Shown piece after piece: positions 6,489 to 15,861 of a DNA stretch of 64,000 nucleotides (position 1 is its first letter; every line of letters starts with the position of its first letter). Source of the stretch: Candidatus Nanogingivalis gingivitcus (GTDB taxonomy: Bacteria; Patescibacteriota; Saccharimonadia; Saccharimonadales; Saccharimonadaceae); the NCBI RefSeq assembly GCF_004151455.1, contig NZ_PRLK01000003.1, positions 8,602 to 72,601 on the forward strand. The letters run 5' to 3'. A program made the translations under genes and the position numbers. The notes beneath the pieces were generated by a model. The model was not told the DNA's origin. It ran no database searches and saw only the letters and a program-made list of their open reading frames with translations.

Positions 6489-8984
6489 ATGATAATATCT
6501 GTAAATTGGTTGAAGAAATTTGTGGCAGATTTGCCTCCTGTAGAAGAGCTAGTAAAAATTATTGGAGCTCGCTTAGTTGAAATTGAAGATGTAATAAATT
6601 TAAACGAAAAATATAAGGACGTATTGGTAGTTAAAGTTATCAGTGCTCAAAAAGTTGAAGGCAGTGATCATTTAAATCTTTGTAAAATTGATGATGGTGG
6701 GAAAAGGCAAGGTGTCGAAAGAGATTATGATGGCTTAATTCAAGTTGTTTGTGGAGCACCAAATATGAGAACAGGCCTATTTGTAGCGTGGTTACCACCA
6801 GCTTCTATAGTACCTGAAACTTTTAAGAAAGAAGACTTTGTATTAGGTTCGCGTAAGCTTATGGGAAATATGAGTAATGGTATGATTGCTAGCATTAAAG
6901 AGCTGGACCTTGGTGAAGAACACGATGGTATTCTAGAAATTACTAATGATATTGCTAACAAAGAATTATGTGCAGGTGATAGCTTCTCTGAAATTTTTGA
7001 ACTAGATGATTATTTAATAGAAGTTGAAAATAAAAGTTTAACGCATCGTCCTGATTGTTTTGGTAATATCGGGTTTGCTAGGGAAGTTGCTGGTATTTTA
7101 GGTAAGAAATTTAAAGAGCCTTTATGTCTAAATACTGCTAGTGTAGTAGAAGGTGCTAATAATGAGATTTCTATTGATATTAAAGATGAGAAATTATGCT
7201 CTAGCTATGCTGTAGCTACTTTTGACGCTGTAAACCTAAAAAAACAAGAATCATTATCTATAGAAAAGAGTTTTTTGCATCGTAGTGGAGTTAAAGCTAT
7301 TGATCCAATTACTGATTTAGCTAATTTTATTATGCTAGAGGTTGGTCAGCCATTGCATACTTTTGACCTTGATAAGCTTGAAAAATTACACGGAAGTAAA
7401 GATATTAAAATAACAATAAGGAATGCTTTTCAAAACGAAAAAATAGTAGTTTTAGGAAATAAAGAAATCTCTCTTGCTGAAAATGATATTGTGATTGCTG
7501 TAGGAGGTGAAGGGCAACACGCTGTTGCTATCGCTGGAGCTATTGGAGGAGAGGCTACAAAAATAGATAATAGTACTAAAAGAGTACTAGTAGAAAGTGC
7601 AACATTCAACCTATATAATTTACGTAGCACTCAAATGAGACATGGTATTTTCTCGGAAGCGATAACGCGTTTTACTAAAGGTATACCTAGAATGCTGAAT
7701 GTGGTTGCACTTAAAAAATTTGCAGAAAAAAGCCAGCAGATTGGATTGTCTCAATCAAGCAATATTTTAATTAATTCTCTTAAAAATAAAGCACAAGAAT
7801 TATCAGTAAATGTAGAAAAAATAAATAATATTCTAGGTACGAATTTTAGTATTGATGATATTTCTGAGACATTACTAAATGTTGGTTTTAAAATCCAAAA
7901 GCAAGAGGAGAACGCTATAAGTATAGTTATTCCATTTTGGCGTACAGATATACATATTATGGAAGATGTAGCTGAAGAAGTTGGACGACTTAAAGGCTAT
8001 GACAATATCAGTTTGACCTTACCTAAGAGAACTTTTAAACCTGTAGAATTATCAAATATAGACAAAATTCGAATGGAAATTAGAGAAATTTTAAGTTCAG
8101 CAGGGGCTAATGAGGTTCTAACATATAGTTTTATCCATAAAAAATTATTAGAAAATGTTTATCAAGACGAGAGTAATTCTTATAAAATTATAAACTCAAT
8201 ATCTCCAGATTTGCAATATTATCGTCAAACTATTTTACCAAGCTTACTTGATAAGATTAATAGTAATGTACGTAGTGGCTATAATGAATTTGCGATATTT
8301 GAGATAAATAAAGTTACTAGAAAAGATATGGGTATTCGTGATGATGTGCCGGTAGAAGAGTATAGACTGGCTTTAGCTTATACTAATAATGATTCTGAAG
8401 AGGCTTTTTATAATGCAAAGCAATATTTAGAATTTTTATTACGTAAATTAGGAATTAAATTAGTAGTTAAACCATTCAATATTTCAGCAGCACCATTAGC
8501 AGGCAAATTTGAACCTAAAAGATCGGCATTGGTGGGATATTATGAACATGATAGTAGTTTTGTAATGATAGGTGCAATTGGTGAATTTAAAAAGAGTGTT
8601 CAAAGGAGCTTTAAACTTCCAAAAGCTACAGCTGGTTTTGAAATAGTTATAGATAAAATTATTGATCAGTGGTTAGAAAGAAAAATGAATATTGAATTAC
8701 CTTCAAAATTCCAAAGTATAGAGAGAGATATAAGTATAAGGGTTAATAACAAGGTTAGTTATGATGATTTGCTTAAATCTTTAGAAAATAAGATTAATAA
8801 AATTGATAATGAATGTGCAATAAAAATTAAACCTGTAGATATTTATCGATATGATCAAGATAATAAGAATATTACCTTTAGATTTAAAATTTCGCCATAT
8901 GATAGAACATTTAATGGTGAAGATATAAATAAGATAATTACAGCTTTGCAGGATTCTATCATCGAATTAGGAACAGTAATATAA
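6489..8984 (+). CDS. pheT: phenylalanyl-tRNA synthetase beta subunit
   Basis: An 831-residue protein, at the long end for bacterial PheT. In order it has an N-terminal segment with the OB-fold tRNA-binding domain (about 40-150, VKVISAQKVEGSDHLNLCKID), the B3/B4 editing region (HRPDCFG, about 215-390), B5, the catalytic-like core (WRTDIHIMEDVAEEVGRLKGYDNI) and a C-terminal ferredoxin-like anticodon-binding domain starting FQSIERDISIRV. A short insertion (GKRQGVERDYDG) interrupts the OB domain. The ATG starts 1 nt after the pheS stop, and its AAGGAG lies inside the end of pheS, so translation is coupled. Confidence 0.97.
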   Translation: MIISVNWLKKFVADLPPVEELVKIIGARLVEIEDVINLNEKYKDVLVVKVISAQKVEGSDHLNLCKIDDGGKRQGVERDYDGLIQVVCGAPNMRTGLFVAWLPPASIVPETFKKEDFVLGSRKLMGNMSNGMIASIKELDLGEEHDGILEITNDIANKELCAGDSFSEIFELDDYLIEVENKSLTHRPDCFGNIGFAREVAGILGKKFKEPLCLNTASVVEGANNEISIDIKDEKLCSSYAVATFDAVNLKKQESLSIEKSFLHRSGVKAIDPITDLANFIMLEVGQPLHTFDLDKLEKLHGSKDIKITIRNAFQNEKIVVLGNKEISLAENDIVIAVGGEGQHAVAIAGAIGGEATKIDNSTKRVLVESATFNLYNLRSTQMRHGIFSEAITRFTKGIPRMLNVVALKKFAEKSQQIGLSQSSNILINSLKNKAQELSVNVEKINNILGTNFSIDDISETLLNVGFKIQKQEENAISIVIPFWRTDIHIMEDVAEEVGRLKGYDNISLTLPKRTFKPVELSNIDKIRMEIREILSSAGANEVLTYSFIHKKLLENVYQDESNSYKIINSISPDLQYYRQTILPSLLDKINSNVRSGYNEFAIFEINKVTRKDMGIRDDVPVEEYRLALAYTNNDSEEAFYNAKQYLEFLLRKLGIKLVVKPFNISAAPLAGKFEPKRSALVGYYEHDSSFVMIGAIGEFKKSVQRSFKLPKATAGFEIVIDKIIDQWLERKMNIELPSKFQSIERDISIRVNNKVSYDDLLKSLENKINKIDNECAIKIKPVDIYRYDQDNKNITFRFKISPYDRTFNGEDINKIITALQDSIIELGTVI

Positions 8985-9003
8985 AAGTATAGAGGAGGAA
9001 AAT

Positions 9004-9693
9004 ATGGCACAAAAATTACAAACAGGGACTTCTAAAACTACTAGATATGCAATATGGGCAATCTTAATATTAACAGTGTTGAGTACTGTTGCCTTATATG
9101 CTTCAATGTTCCTAAGTCAAGATAATAACTATAAAGAAGCAAAAGTTCAGCAGGATAATTATAAGAAATATCAAGAAGCTACTGAAGAATACAATAAAAA
9201 AGCAGATAAGCAAGCAAAAGAACTTTCAGCTAAATACTACAATAGCTTTAAGGAGTTCAGAAAAACTCCAAGTGCATTTAAAGCTTCGGATGTAAAAGAG
9301 TTAGAAAAGAAAGATCTAAAAGTAGGAGATGGTGAAGAGATAACTGATAAAACTACCGAATTCTACGCTTATTATATAGGATGGAAACCAGATGGTAGTG
9401 TTTTTGATGGCAGCTTTAATAAAGACGAGTTGAAACTTCCATTAGCTGTAAAGAAAAATAACCGAGGATGGGGCGTTATTGATGGTTGGAGCGAAGGCAT
9501 TCAAGGAATGAAAGTTGGTGGCGTAAGAGAGCTTACTATTCCTGCAGATAAGGCTTATGGATCTAATGGTAGCCCTAATCAGCAAGATTCAGCAAAATCA
9601 ATAGCTCCTGATACTCCATTAAAGTTTATAATTATGCTTATACCTAAATTTGAGGAAATACCACAACCCAACTATAAGGACTACGGATTCTAA
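9004..9693 (+). CDS. membrane-anchored FKBP-type peptidyl-prolyl isomerase
   Basis: A 229-residue protein. An N-terminal TM helix (about 17-38) is followed by a charged helical linker (about 45-95) and an FKBP domain (about 100-225). The FKBP domain shows YYIGWKPDGSVFDGSF, the pocket-like VIDGWSEGIQGMKVGG, and the IPADKAYGS loop. It should sit outside the membrane and help fold exported proteins by proline isomerisation. AGAGGAGG lies just before its ATG. Its stop shares one base with the start of trxB, so the two are translationally linked. Confidence 0.9.
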   Translation: MAQKLQTGTSKTTRYAIWAILILTVLSTVALYASMFLSQDNNYKEAKVQQDNYKKYQEATEEYNKKADKQAKELSAKYYNSFKEFRKTPSAFKASDVKELEKKDLKVGDGEEITDKTTEFYAYYIGWKPDGSVFDGSFNKDELKLPLAVKKNNRGWGVIDGWSEGIQGMKVGGVRELTIPADKAYGSNGSPNQQDSAKSIAPDTPLKFIIMLIPKFEEIPQPNYKDYGF

Positions 9694-10613
9694 TGATCGA
9701 CCTAGCTATAGTTGGTGCTGGTCCAAGTGCTATCTCTGCGGCTATATATGCTGCTAGAGATGGCTTAAATGTTAAAGTTTTTGAAAAGCAAATAATTGGT
9801 GGTCTAGTATCTCAAACGGATCTTATAGAGAATTACCCTGGTTTTGAAGAAGGTATAACTGGCTTAGATCTTATTAAGAAAATGAGATCACAAGCTGAAA
9901 AATTTGGTGCTAAATTTGAATATGCCGAAGTATCTTCTTTAGAGCAGAAAGATGGATATGTTACATTTTTGGCAGATGGATTTGAACTTAAGGCTAGAAC
10001 AATATTATTGGCTGTAGGAAATGAATATAGAAAATTAGGAATTGAAAACGAAGATAGATTTATTGGTAGAGGAATATATTTTTGTGGGACATGTGATGGA
10101 CCTTTATTTAAAGATAAGGAAGTGATTGCAGTTGGTGGAGGAAACTCTGCAGTACAAGAAGCTATTTTTATAAGTAAGTATGCATCTAAGGTTCACTTAA
10201 TTGTAAGGAGCGACATTAAAGCACAAGAAGTCTTAAAAGAAAGATTGGAAGACGCTGTTAATAAAGGGAAAATAACAGTCTATAAAGGTGCACAAATTAA
10301 AGAATTATTAATGGATGCAGAAAATATATCCGGAGCAAAAATTACTTTTAATGATTCTAGGGAGGATATTAATATTTTATCTCCGGCTATTTTTGAATTT
10401 ATCGGTTTGGTCCCTAATACTAAATGGTTAGATGGTTCAGGTGTAGAAACTAATGATAGAGGAGAGATTATTGTGGATAAGAATTTAAAAACTTCTTTAG
10501 ACTTGGTTTATGCTACAGGTGATGCTATTGAAGATGCTAAAAAACAAATTATAATAGCTGCTGGTAATGGTGCTTTGGCTGCCTTAAATATATCAAAAAA
10601 GCTAAGTTTTTAG
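9693..10613 (+). CDS. trxB: thioredoxin reductase-like flavoprotein
   Basis: A 306-residue protein of low-molecular-weight thioredoxin reductase size. It has an FAD-binding Rossmann motif (VGAGPSAISAAIYAAR, 7-22), the redox pair CGTC (C131/C134, followed by DG), a second dinucleotide motif (VGGGNSAVQEA, 147-157) and a C-terminal FAD motif (VYATGDAIED). The usual HRRxxxR segment that holds the NADPH 2'-phosphate reads VRSxxxA here (171-177), so the electron donor may not be NADPH. No thioredoxin is visible nearby. The start overlaps the upstream stop by one base (TAATG). Confidence 0.88.
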   Translation: MIDLAIVGAGPSAISAAIYAARDGLNVKVFEKQIIGGLVSQTDLIENYPGFEEGITGLDLIKKMRSQAEKFGAKFEYAEVSSLEQKDGYVTFLADGFELKARTILLAVGNEYRKLGIENEDRFIGRGIYFCGTCDGPLFKDKEVIAVGGGNSAVQEAIFISKYASKVHLIVRSDIKAQEVLKERLEDAVNKGKITVYKGAQIKELLMDAENISGAKITFNDSREDINILSPAIFEFIGLVPNTKWLDGSGVETNDRGEIIVDKNLKTSLDLVYATGDAIEDAKKQIIIAAGNGALAALNISKKLSF

Positions 10614-10661
10614 TTACCTTTTTAATAAATTGTTACTAGTAGACACTATTAAAAAAGGTAA
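10614..10661 (+). terminator. inverted repeat after trxB
   Basis: TTACCTTTTTAAT (10614-10626) pairs with ATTAAAAAAGGTAA (10648-10661) with one bulge, across a 21-nt loop. This looks like a weak terminator or an mRNA 3'-end structure. Confidence 0.45.
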
Positions 10662-10668
10662 TAAAATT

Positions 10669-10677
10669 TGTTATACT
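10669..10677 (+). promoter_or_regulatory. extended -10 box of dnaE
   Basis: TGTTATACT is followed by 7 nt and the ATG. A second TATAAT touches the ATG but would start transcription inside the gene. A leaderless dnaE mRNA is predicted. Confidence 0.7.
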
Positions 10678-10684
10678 ATATAAT

Positions 10685-13600
10685 ATGTCAGAGGTGAAAA
10701 CAAAAACTTTTGAAGAGCTAGTACCTAGTGATTTTGTACATCTTCATACGCATACTTATCATTCATTATTGGATGGTCTTACTAAAATAGATGACCTAAC
10801 AAAAACAATTAAAGAAAATGGCATGGAGGCCGTTGCTATTACAGATCACGGAACTATGTCTGGTACGATTGAGTTTTATAAATCTGCTAAAGATCAAGGG
10901 TTAAAGCCTATCATTGGTATGGAGACATATGTTGCGGCTAGAACTCGTTTTGACCGTGATCCACAGCATGATAAACCACGCTATCACCTTATTTTGTTAG
11001 TAAAAAACGAAAAAGGATGGCAAAATTTATGCGCACTTACCACAAAGGCATGGATTGAAGGTCAATACTATAAGCCAAGGATTGATCATGACATAATGCG
11101 TGAACATTCAGAAGGTATCATTTGCTTGAGTGGTTGTGCGGGTTCTGAGATATCAGAAGCTATTAAAGCTGATGATTATGAAAAAGCAAAAGAATTAGCT
11201 GGTTGGTATAAATCTATATACGGAGAGGACTTTTATTTAGAACTTCAGGATCATGGACACCCAGAATGTCCAAATCATTGGGATATACAAAAGATAATAA
11301 ATGATGGATTGTTAAAGCTAAGTAAAGAGCTAGATATTCCCTGTGTGGTTACTTGTGATTCTCATTATTTAACACATGAAAATCAAGATGCTCACGAGAT
11401 TTTATTATGTGTAGGTACAGGATCTTACTTACGAGATGAAAAAAGGATGAGCTTAAAAGAGTTTGACCTTTTTGTTACAAACCCAAAAGATATTATTGAT
11501 AGATGGGGCAAGATTGATCCTGAAATTATTTTAAATACAAAGAGGGTTGCTGAAAAGGTAAATTTTAACTTCGAATTTGGAAAAATTCTTATTCCTAAAT
11601 TTCCACTTCCAGAGGGAGAGGAAAGCGAAAAAAGCTTTTTAGATAAGCTAGTATTTTACGGTATGGGAGAGCGTTATGCACATATACCAAGAGATCAAGT
11701 TGAGAAAATGTCCATTAAAGAAATTCGAAGCAAATTAAGTAAAGAGCAATTAGATCGCGTTGATATGGAGTTAGGAATTTTGGACAGCATGGGATATAAC
11801 GGCTATTTCTTAATTGTTCAAGATTTTATTAACTGGGGAAAAAGTCAAGGTATTGTTTTTGGTCCTGGGCGAGGTTCGGCTGCAGGGTCTATTATTGCTT
11901 ATTCATTACATATTACGGATCTAGATCCTTTAGCTTACGATTTACTTTTTGAACGTTTTTTGAACCCTGATCGTATTTCAATGCCAGATATTGATGTTGA
12001 TATTCAAGATACGAGAAGGAACGAAGTAATACAGTACTGTACTAATAAATATGGTTATGAGAGAGTAGCTAATATTGCCACTTTCGGTAAGATGATGGCT
12101 AAAAACGCCATTCGTGATGTTGCGCGTGTGTTGGAAGTGCCTTATGCCGACGCAGATAGGCTAGCTAAACTAGTTCCAGATCCTAACCAAGGTAGGCATA
12201 TTCCATTAAAAATTAGCTTGGAAAATGATTTAGATCTTAAGAAGGAATATGAAACTAACCCTACGGCCAAAACAGTATTTGATTTTGCTGTACAGTTAGA
12301 GGGGACTATTCGTAACCATGGAGTTCATGCTTGTGGTGTGGTTATTGCGCCAGATGACCTAGTTAAATATTTACCGTTAGAAATGGCGCAAAAGGGAGTG
12401 GTAGCCACTCAAGTTCCAATGGGTCAAGTTGAAGATCTCGGCCTACTTAAAATGGACTTTTTAGGGCTAAAAAACTTGTCTATTATTTCTACAGCTCAAA
12501 AAATCGTAAAACAAACTTACGGCAAAGATATTGATTTAGCCAAATTACCTTTAGGCGATGAAGCTGCTTATCAGCTGTTATCAAGAGGTGACTCTACTGG
12601 AGTGTTCCAGCTTGAGTCTGCTGGTATGAAGCGTTACCTTAAGGAATTAAAACCTTCTAAATTTGAAGATATTATTGCTATGGTAGCGCTATATAGGCCA
12701 GGTCCTATGAGCGAAATACCAAAATTCATTGCTCGTAAGCATGGTGAAGAGGAGATAACTTACTATGAAGAACATATGGAGAATGCTTTAAAGAACACCT
12801 ATGGTATTTTAGTGTACCAAGAACAATTCATGCAGATATCTAAAGAGGTATGTGGTTTCACTGGTGGGCAAGCTGACACTTTACGTAAAGCTGTGGGAAA
12901 AAAGAAAATTGACCTTATGAAGAAAATGAAAGGTGAATTTATTGAGGGTGCAGTTAAGCATTCTAATGCTGATCGTGGAAAAATTGAAAAATTCTGGGAC
13001 CACCTAGAAGAATTCGCTAACTACTGTTTTAATAAGAGTCACGCTGCTTGTTATGCTCTAATTGCTTATTGGACAGCTTATATTAAAGCTCACTATCCAG
13101 ATGCATTTATGGCTGCTTTAATGACAAGTGATGCTGATGATACGGACCGTTTAGCTATTGAGATTGCTGAATGTAGAAAAATGGGTATTCAAGTTTTAGG
13201 TCCAGATGTTAACGAATCATTTAAGAATTTTGCAGTAGTACCTCATGAGAATAAAATACGCTTTGGACTTTTAGCAGTTAAGGCTGTTGGTAGTGGTGCA
13301 GTAGATGCTGTTTTGGAATCTCGCAAAGCTGAAGGGAAATTTGTTAGCGTTTTAGATTTTGCCAAGCGTGTAAATTCTAGGGCATTCAATAAAAAAGCAT
13401 GGGATTCTTTGATAATGACTGGTGCTTTTGATAGTTTTGGCACTAGGTCTGATCTTTTGCATAATTTAGAGAAGATTCAAGCTTATGGATCTAAAATACA
13501 AAAAGAAGCTTTAAGTGGTCAGACTGATTTATTTGGATTTGCTGGCGAGGAAGATATGAGGGTTGAGCCAGAAATTGAACTAGTTACTGGAACTAAGCAA

Positions 13601-14422
13601 CATACTGAAAAAGAACAATTAACCTGGGAGCGTGATTTATTGGGGTTGTATGTATCGGCGCACCCATTAGATAAATATGTTACTTATTTTGAAGAGCAGA
13701 CCGTGCCGCTATCTCAAATTCAACCTAATACTGATGGTCAAAAAGCAACTATTGGGGGTATTGTACTCGATACTAGAACAATTATTACCAAATCTGGAAC
13801 AAAAATGGCCTTTATTAAAATAGAGGATAAAACTGGCGAAGGTGAAGTTATCGTTTTTCCTAATTTATACTCAGAAGTTGAAAATAAGATCTCTATAGAT
13901 ACTGTACTTAGGGTTGAAGGAAAGGTTTCTGCTAGAGATAGAGACGGTAATATTAAGCCCGATGCACAATTGATTGCTGAAAATATAATGGTAATTACTG
14001 ATGAAGAACTAGAAAGCTACGAATCTACTGGTAGAAGAGCTGAAGGATTAAAGGCAAAGAGTGTAACAAAAAAGAAAAATGTTTCACAAAAAGTTACAAG
14101 TACTGTAAATAAACGAAGCCTAGTAAACCCTACAAAAAAACAGTCTGAGCAAAAGCAAAATACTCAAGTAGAGAAAAAAGAATATCAAGCTGAGAAAAAT
14201 CAGAGGGTTTTTGTGCATATTAAAAATCCTAATGATCATGAGTCATTATTATCTGTAAAAAAGATTTGTAATAAATATCCAGGCGTTTCAGATATAATTT
14301 TAGTGCTAGGAATGGAGAAAAAGTCAGCAATAAAAATGCCTTTTAGAGTTGATTCTAAAAGCGAATTAGCTAAAGAGCTGGTAAATTTATTAGGCGAAGC
14401 TTGTGTTATTCTGAAAGATTAG
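10685..14422 (+). CDS. dnaE: DNA polymerase III alpha subunit
   Basis: A 1245-residue replicative polymerase of the DnaE type. The PHP domain opens with HLHTHTYHSLLDG (histidines from residue 19) and DHGTM. The polymerase core has FGPGRGSAAGS and the catalytic aspartates in PDIDVDIQD (D435, D437, D439). The KKKIDLMKKM and YCFNKSHAACYALIAY blocks are also present. A helix-hairpin-helix region and OB domain (about 1010-1110) follow. After about residue 1115 there is a lysine/glutamine-rich linker and a separate short C-terminal module. It is transcribed alone from a leaderless-type promoter. Confidence 0.97.
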   Translation: MSEVKTKTFEELVPSDFVHLHTHTYHSLLDGLTKIDDLTKTIKENGMEAVAITDHGTMSGTIEFYKSAKDQGLKPIIGMETYVAARTRFDRDPQHDKPRYHLILLVKNEKGWQNLCALTTKAWIEGQYYKPRIDHDIMREHSEGIICLSGCAGSEISEAIKADDYEKAKELAGWYKSIYGEDFYLELQDHGHPECPNHWDIQKIINDGLLKLSKELDIPCVVTCDSHYLTHENQDAHEILLCVGTGSYLRDEKRMSLKEFDLFVTNPKDIIDRWGKIDPEIILNTKRVAEKVNFNFEFGKILIPKFPLPEGEESEKSFLDKLVFYGMGERYAHIPRDQVEKMSIKEIRSKLSKEQLDRVDMELGILDSMGYNGYFLIVQDFINWGKSQGIVFGPGRGSAAGSIIAYSLHITDLDPLAYDLLFERFLNPDRISMPDIDVDIQDTRRNEVIQYCTNKYGYERVANIATFGKMMAKNAIRDVARVLEVPYADADRLAKLVPDPNQGRHIPLKISLENDLDLKKEYETNPTAKTVFDFAVQLEGTIRNHGVHACGVVIAPDDLVKYLPLEMAQKGVVATQVPMGQVEDLGLLKMDFLGLKNLSIISTAQKIVKQTYGKDIDLAKLPLGDEAAYQLLSRGDSTGVFQLESAGMKRYLKELKPSKFEDIIAMVALYRPGPMSEIPKFIARKHGEEEITYYEEHMENALKNTYGILVYQEQFMQISKEVCGFTGGQADTLRKAVGKKKIDLMKKMKGEFIEGAVKHSNADRGKIEKFWDHLEEFANYCFNKSHAACYALIAYWTAYIKAHYPDAFMAALMTSDADDTDRLAIEIAECRKMGIQVLGPDVNESFKNFAVVPHENKIRFGLLAVKAVGSGAVDAVLESRKAEGKFVSVLDFAKRVNSRAFNKKAWDSLIMTGAFDSFGTRSDLLHNLEKIQAYGSKIQKEALSGQTDLFGFAGEEDMRVEPEIELVTGTKQHTEKEQLTWERDLLGLYVSAHPLDKYVTYFEEQTVPLSQIQPNTDGQKATIGGIVLDTRTIITKSGTKMAFIKIEDKTGEGEVIVFPNLYSEVENKISIDTVLRVEGKVSARDRDGNIKPDAQLIAENIMVITDEELESYESTGRRAEGLKAKSVTKKKNVSQKVTSTVNKRSLVNPTKKQSEQKQNTQVEKKEYQAEKNQRVFVHIKNPNDHESLLSVKKICNKYPGVSDIILVLGMEKKSAIKMPFRVDSKSELAKELVNLLGEACVILKD

Positions 14423-14452
14423 CGAGAGCATGTTGCGATTGCTAGTTTTGAG

Positions 14453-14461
14453 TGATAAAAT
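14453..14461 (+). promoter_or_regulatory. extended -10 box of eno
   Basis: TGATAAAAT is followed by 6 nt (ATTTAT) and the eno ATG, with no Shine-Dalgarno site. Confidence 0.65.
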
Positions 14462-14467
14462 ATTTAT

Positions 14468-15748
14468 ATGGAATATATAATTAAAGAAATCAAAGGAAGA
14501 CAAATACTAGATTCAAGGGGAAACCCAACAGTTGAAGCTGATGTAATATTATCAGATGGAACTGTTGGGCGAGCTGCTGTTCCTAGCGGCGCCTCTACTG
14601 GTTCTGGAGAAGCACTTGAACTAAGAGATGGCGATAACGTTTATGGTGGAAAATCTGTATATAAGGCAGTATCTGCAGTAAATGGTGAGATTAGAGAGCT
14701 ACTAATAGGGAAAAATGCCGAAGAACAATCTGAGATAGATAATGCTATGCTAAAACTTGATGGTACAGATAATAAAGCACGCCTTGGTGCAAATGCTATC
14801 TTAGCTGTTTCTTTAGCTACTGCAAAGGCTGTTGCTAAAGCTAAAGGTATTGAACTTTGGCAGTATATTGCTGAGAAAACAGATTCTACCCCAAGCTTAC
14901 CACTACCTATGATGAACGTTATGAATGGTGGTGCGCATGCAGGTTGGGCTACTGATATTCAAGAATATATGATCATGCCAGTTGGTGCGAAAGATATATT
15001 TGAAGCTGTGCAAATGGGAGCAGAGACTTTCCATTCATTAGCTAAAGTATTAAAATCAAAAAACTATCCAACCACAGTAGGTGATGAGGGTGGCTATGCA
15101 CCAAAAGTTAAAGAAGGAAATGAAGAACCTTTACAACTAATCTCAGAAGCCATTAAATTAGCAGGTTACGAATTGGGTAAAGACATTGCTTTCGCTTCAG
15201 ATCCAGCATCTAGCGAGTTCTATACTGAAGATGGTAAATATGACTTTAAAGCTAATGATAAGGTATTAACAAGCGAAGAAATGGTTTCATTCTATGAAGA
15301 TTTAGTAAGTAAATATCCATTTACTTCTATAGAAGATGGATTAGCTGAAAATGATTGGGATGGCTGGAAATTATTAACAGAAAAACTAGGAAACAAGATT
15401 CAGTTAGTTGGTGATGACCTAATGGTAACTAATGTTGAGCTATTGCAAAAATCAATTGATCTTGGTGTAGCTAACGCTATATTAATTAAGCCTAACCAAA
15501 TTGGATCTCTAACAGAAACTATTAATGCCGTTAAGCTTGCTCAAAATAACGGATATAATACAGTTATGAGTCATAGGTCTGGTGAAACTGAAGATGTTAC
15601 TATCGCACATCTGGCTGTTGGTTTAGGATGTGGTCAAATTAAGACTGGTTCATTATCTCGCACAGATCGTGTAGCGAAATATAATGAATTGATGAGAATT
15701 GCTGAGGCAAACCCTGAACTTCAATTAGCAAAACCATTTAATATATAA
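14468..15748 (+). CDS. eno: enolase
   Basis: A 426-residue enolase that interconverts 2-phosphoglycerate and phosphoenolpyruvate. It shows the N-terminal [11 protein letters not shown], the flexible loop [16 protein letters not shown], metal-binding blocks (ASSEFY, SIEDG, LVGDDL) and the signature [22 protein letters not shown] begins at S368. It is a single-gene unit: leaderless-type promoter in front, strong bidirectional terminator behind. With gap at 43.8 kb it represents lower glycolysis in this window. Confidence 0.98.
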   Translation: MEYIIKEIKGRQILDSRGNPTVEADVILSDGTVGRAAVPSGASTGSGEALELRDGDNVYGGKSVYKAVSAVNGEIRELLIGKNAEEQSEIDNAMLKLDGTDNKARLGANAILAVSLATAKAVAKAKGIELWQYIAEKTDSTPSLPLPMMNVMNGGAHAGWATDIQEYMIMPVGAKDIFEAVQMGAETFHSLAKVLKSKNYPTTVGDEGGYAPKVKEGNEEPLQLISEAIKLAGYELGKDIAFASDPASSEFYTEDGKYDFKANDKVLTSEEMVSFYEDLVSKYPFTSIEDGLAENDWDGWKLLTEKLGNKIQLVGDDLMVTNVELLQKSIDLGVANAILIKPNQIGSLTETINAVKLAQNNGYNTVMSHRSGETEDVTIAHLAVGLGCGQIKTGSLSRTDRVAKYNELMRIAEANPELQLAKPFNI

Positions 15749-15766
15749 TATTATAAAAATTACAAT

Positions 15767-15798
15767 AAAATAGATAGCCATGTAGCTATCTATTTTAT
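15767..15798. terminator. bidirectional terminator between eno and sortase
   Basis: A perfect 12-bp stem, AAAATAGATAGC/GCTATCTATTTT, with a 6-nt loop separates convergent genes. Confidence 0.85.
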
Positions 15799-15861
15799 TG
15801 CTAATATTTTTTATATTACTATTCTATAAGGAAAATAATATAATAGTAGTTTCCTTATTTA

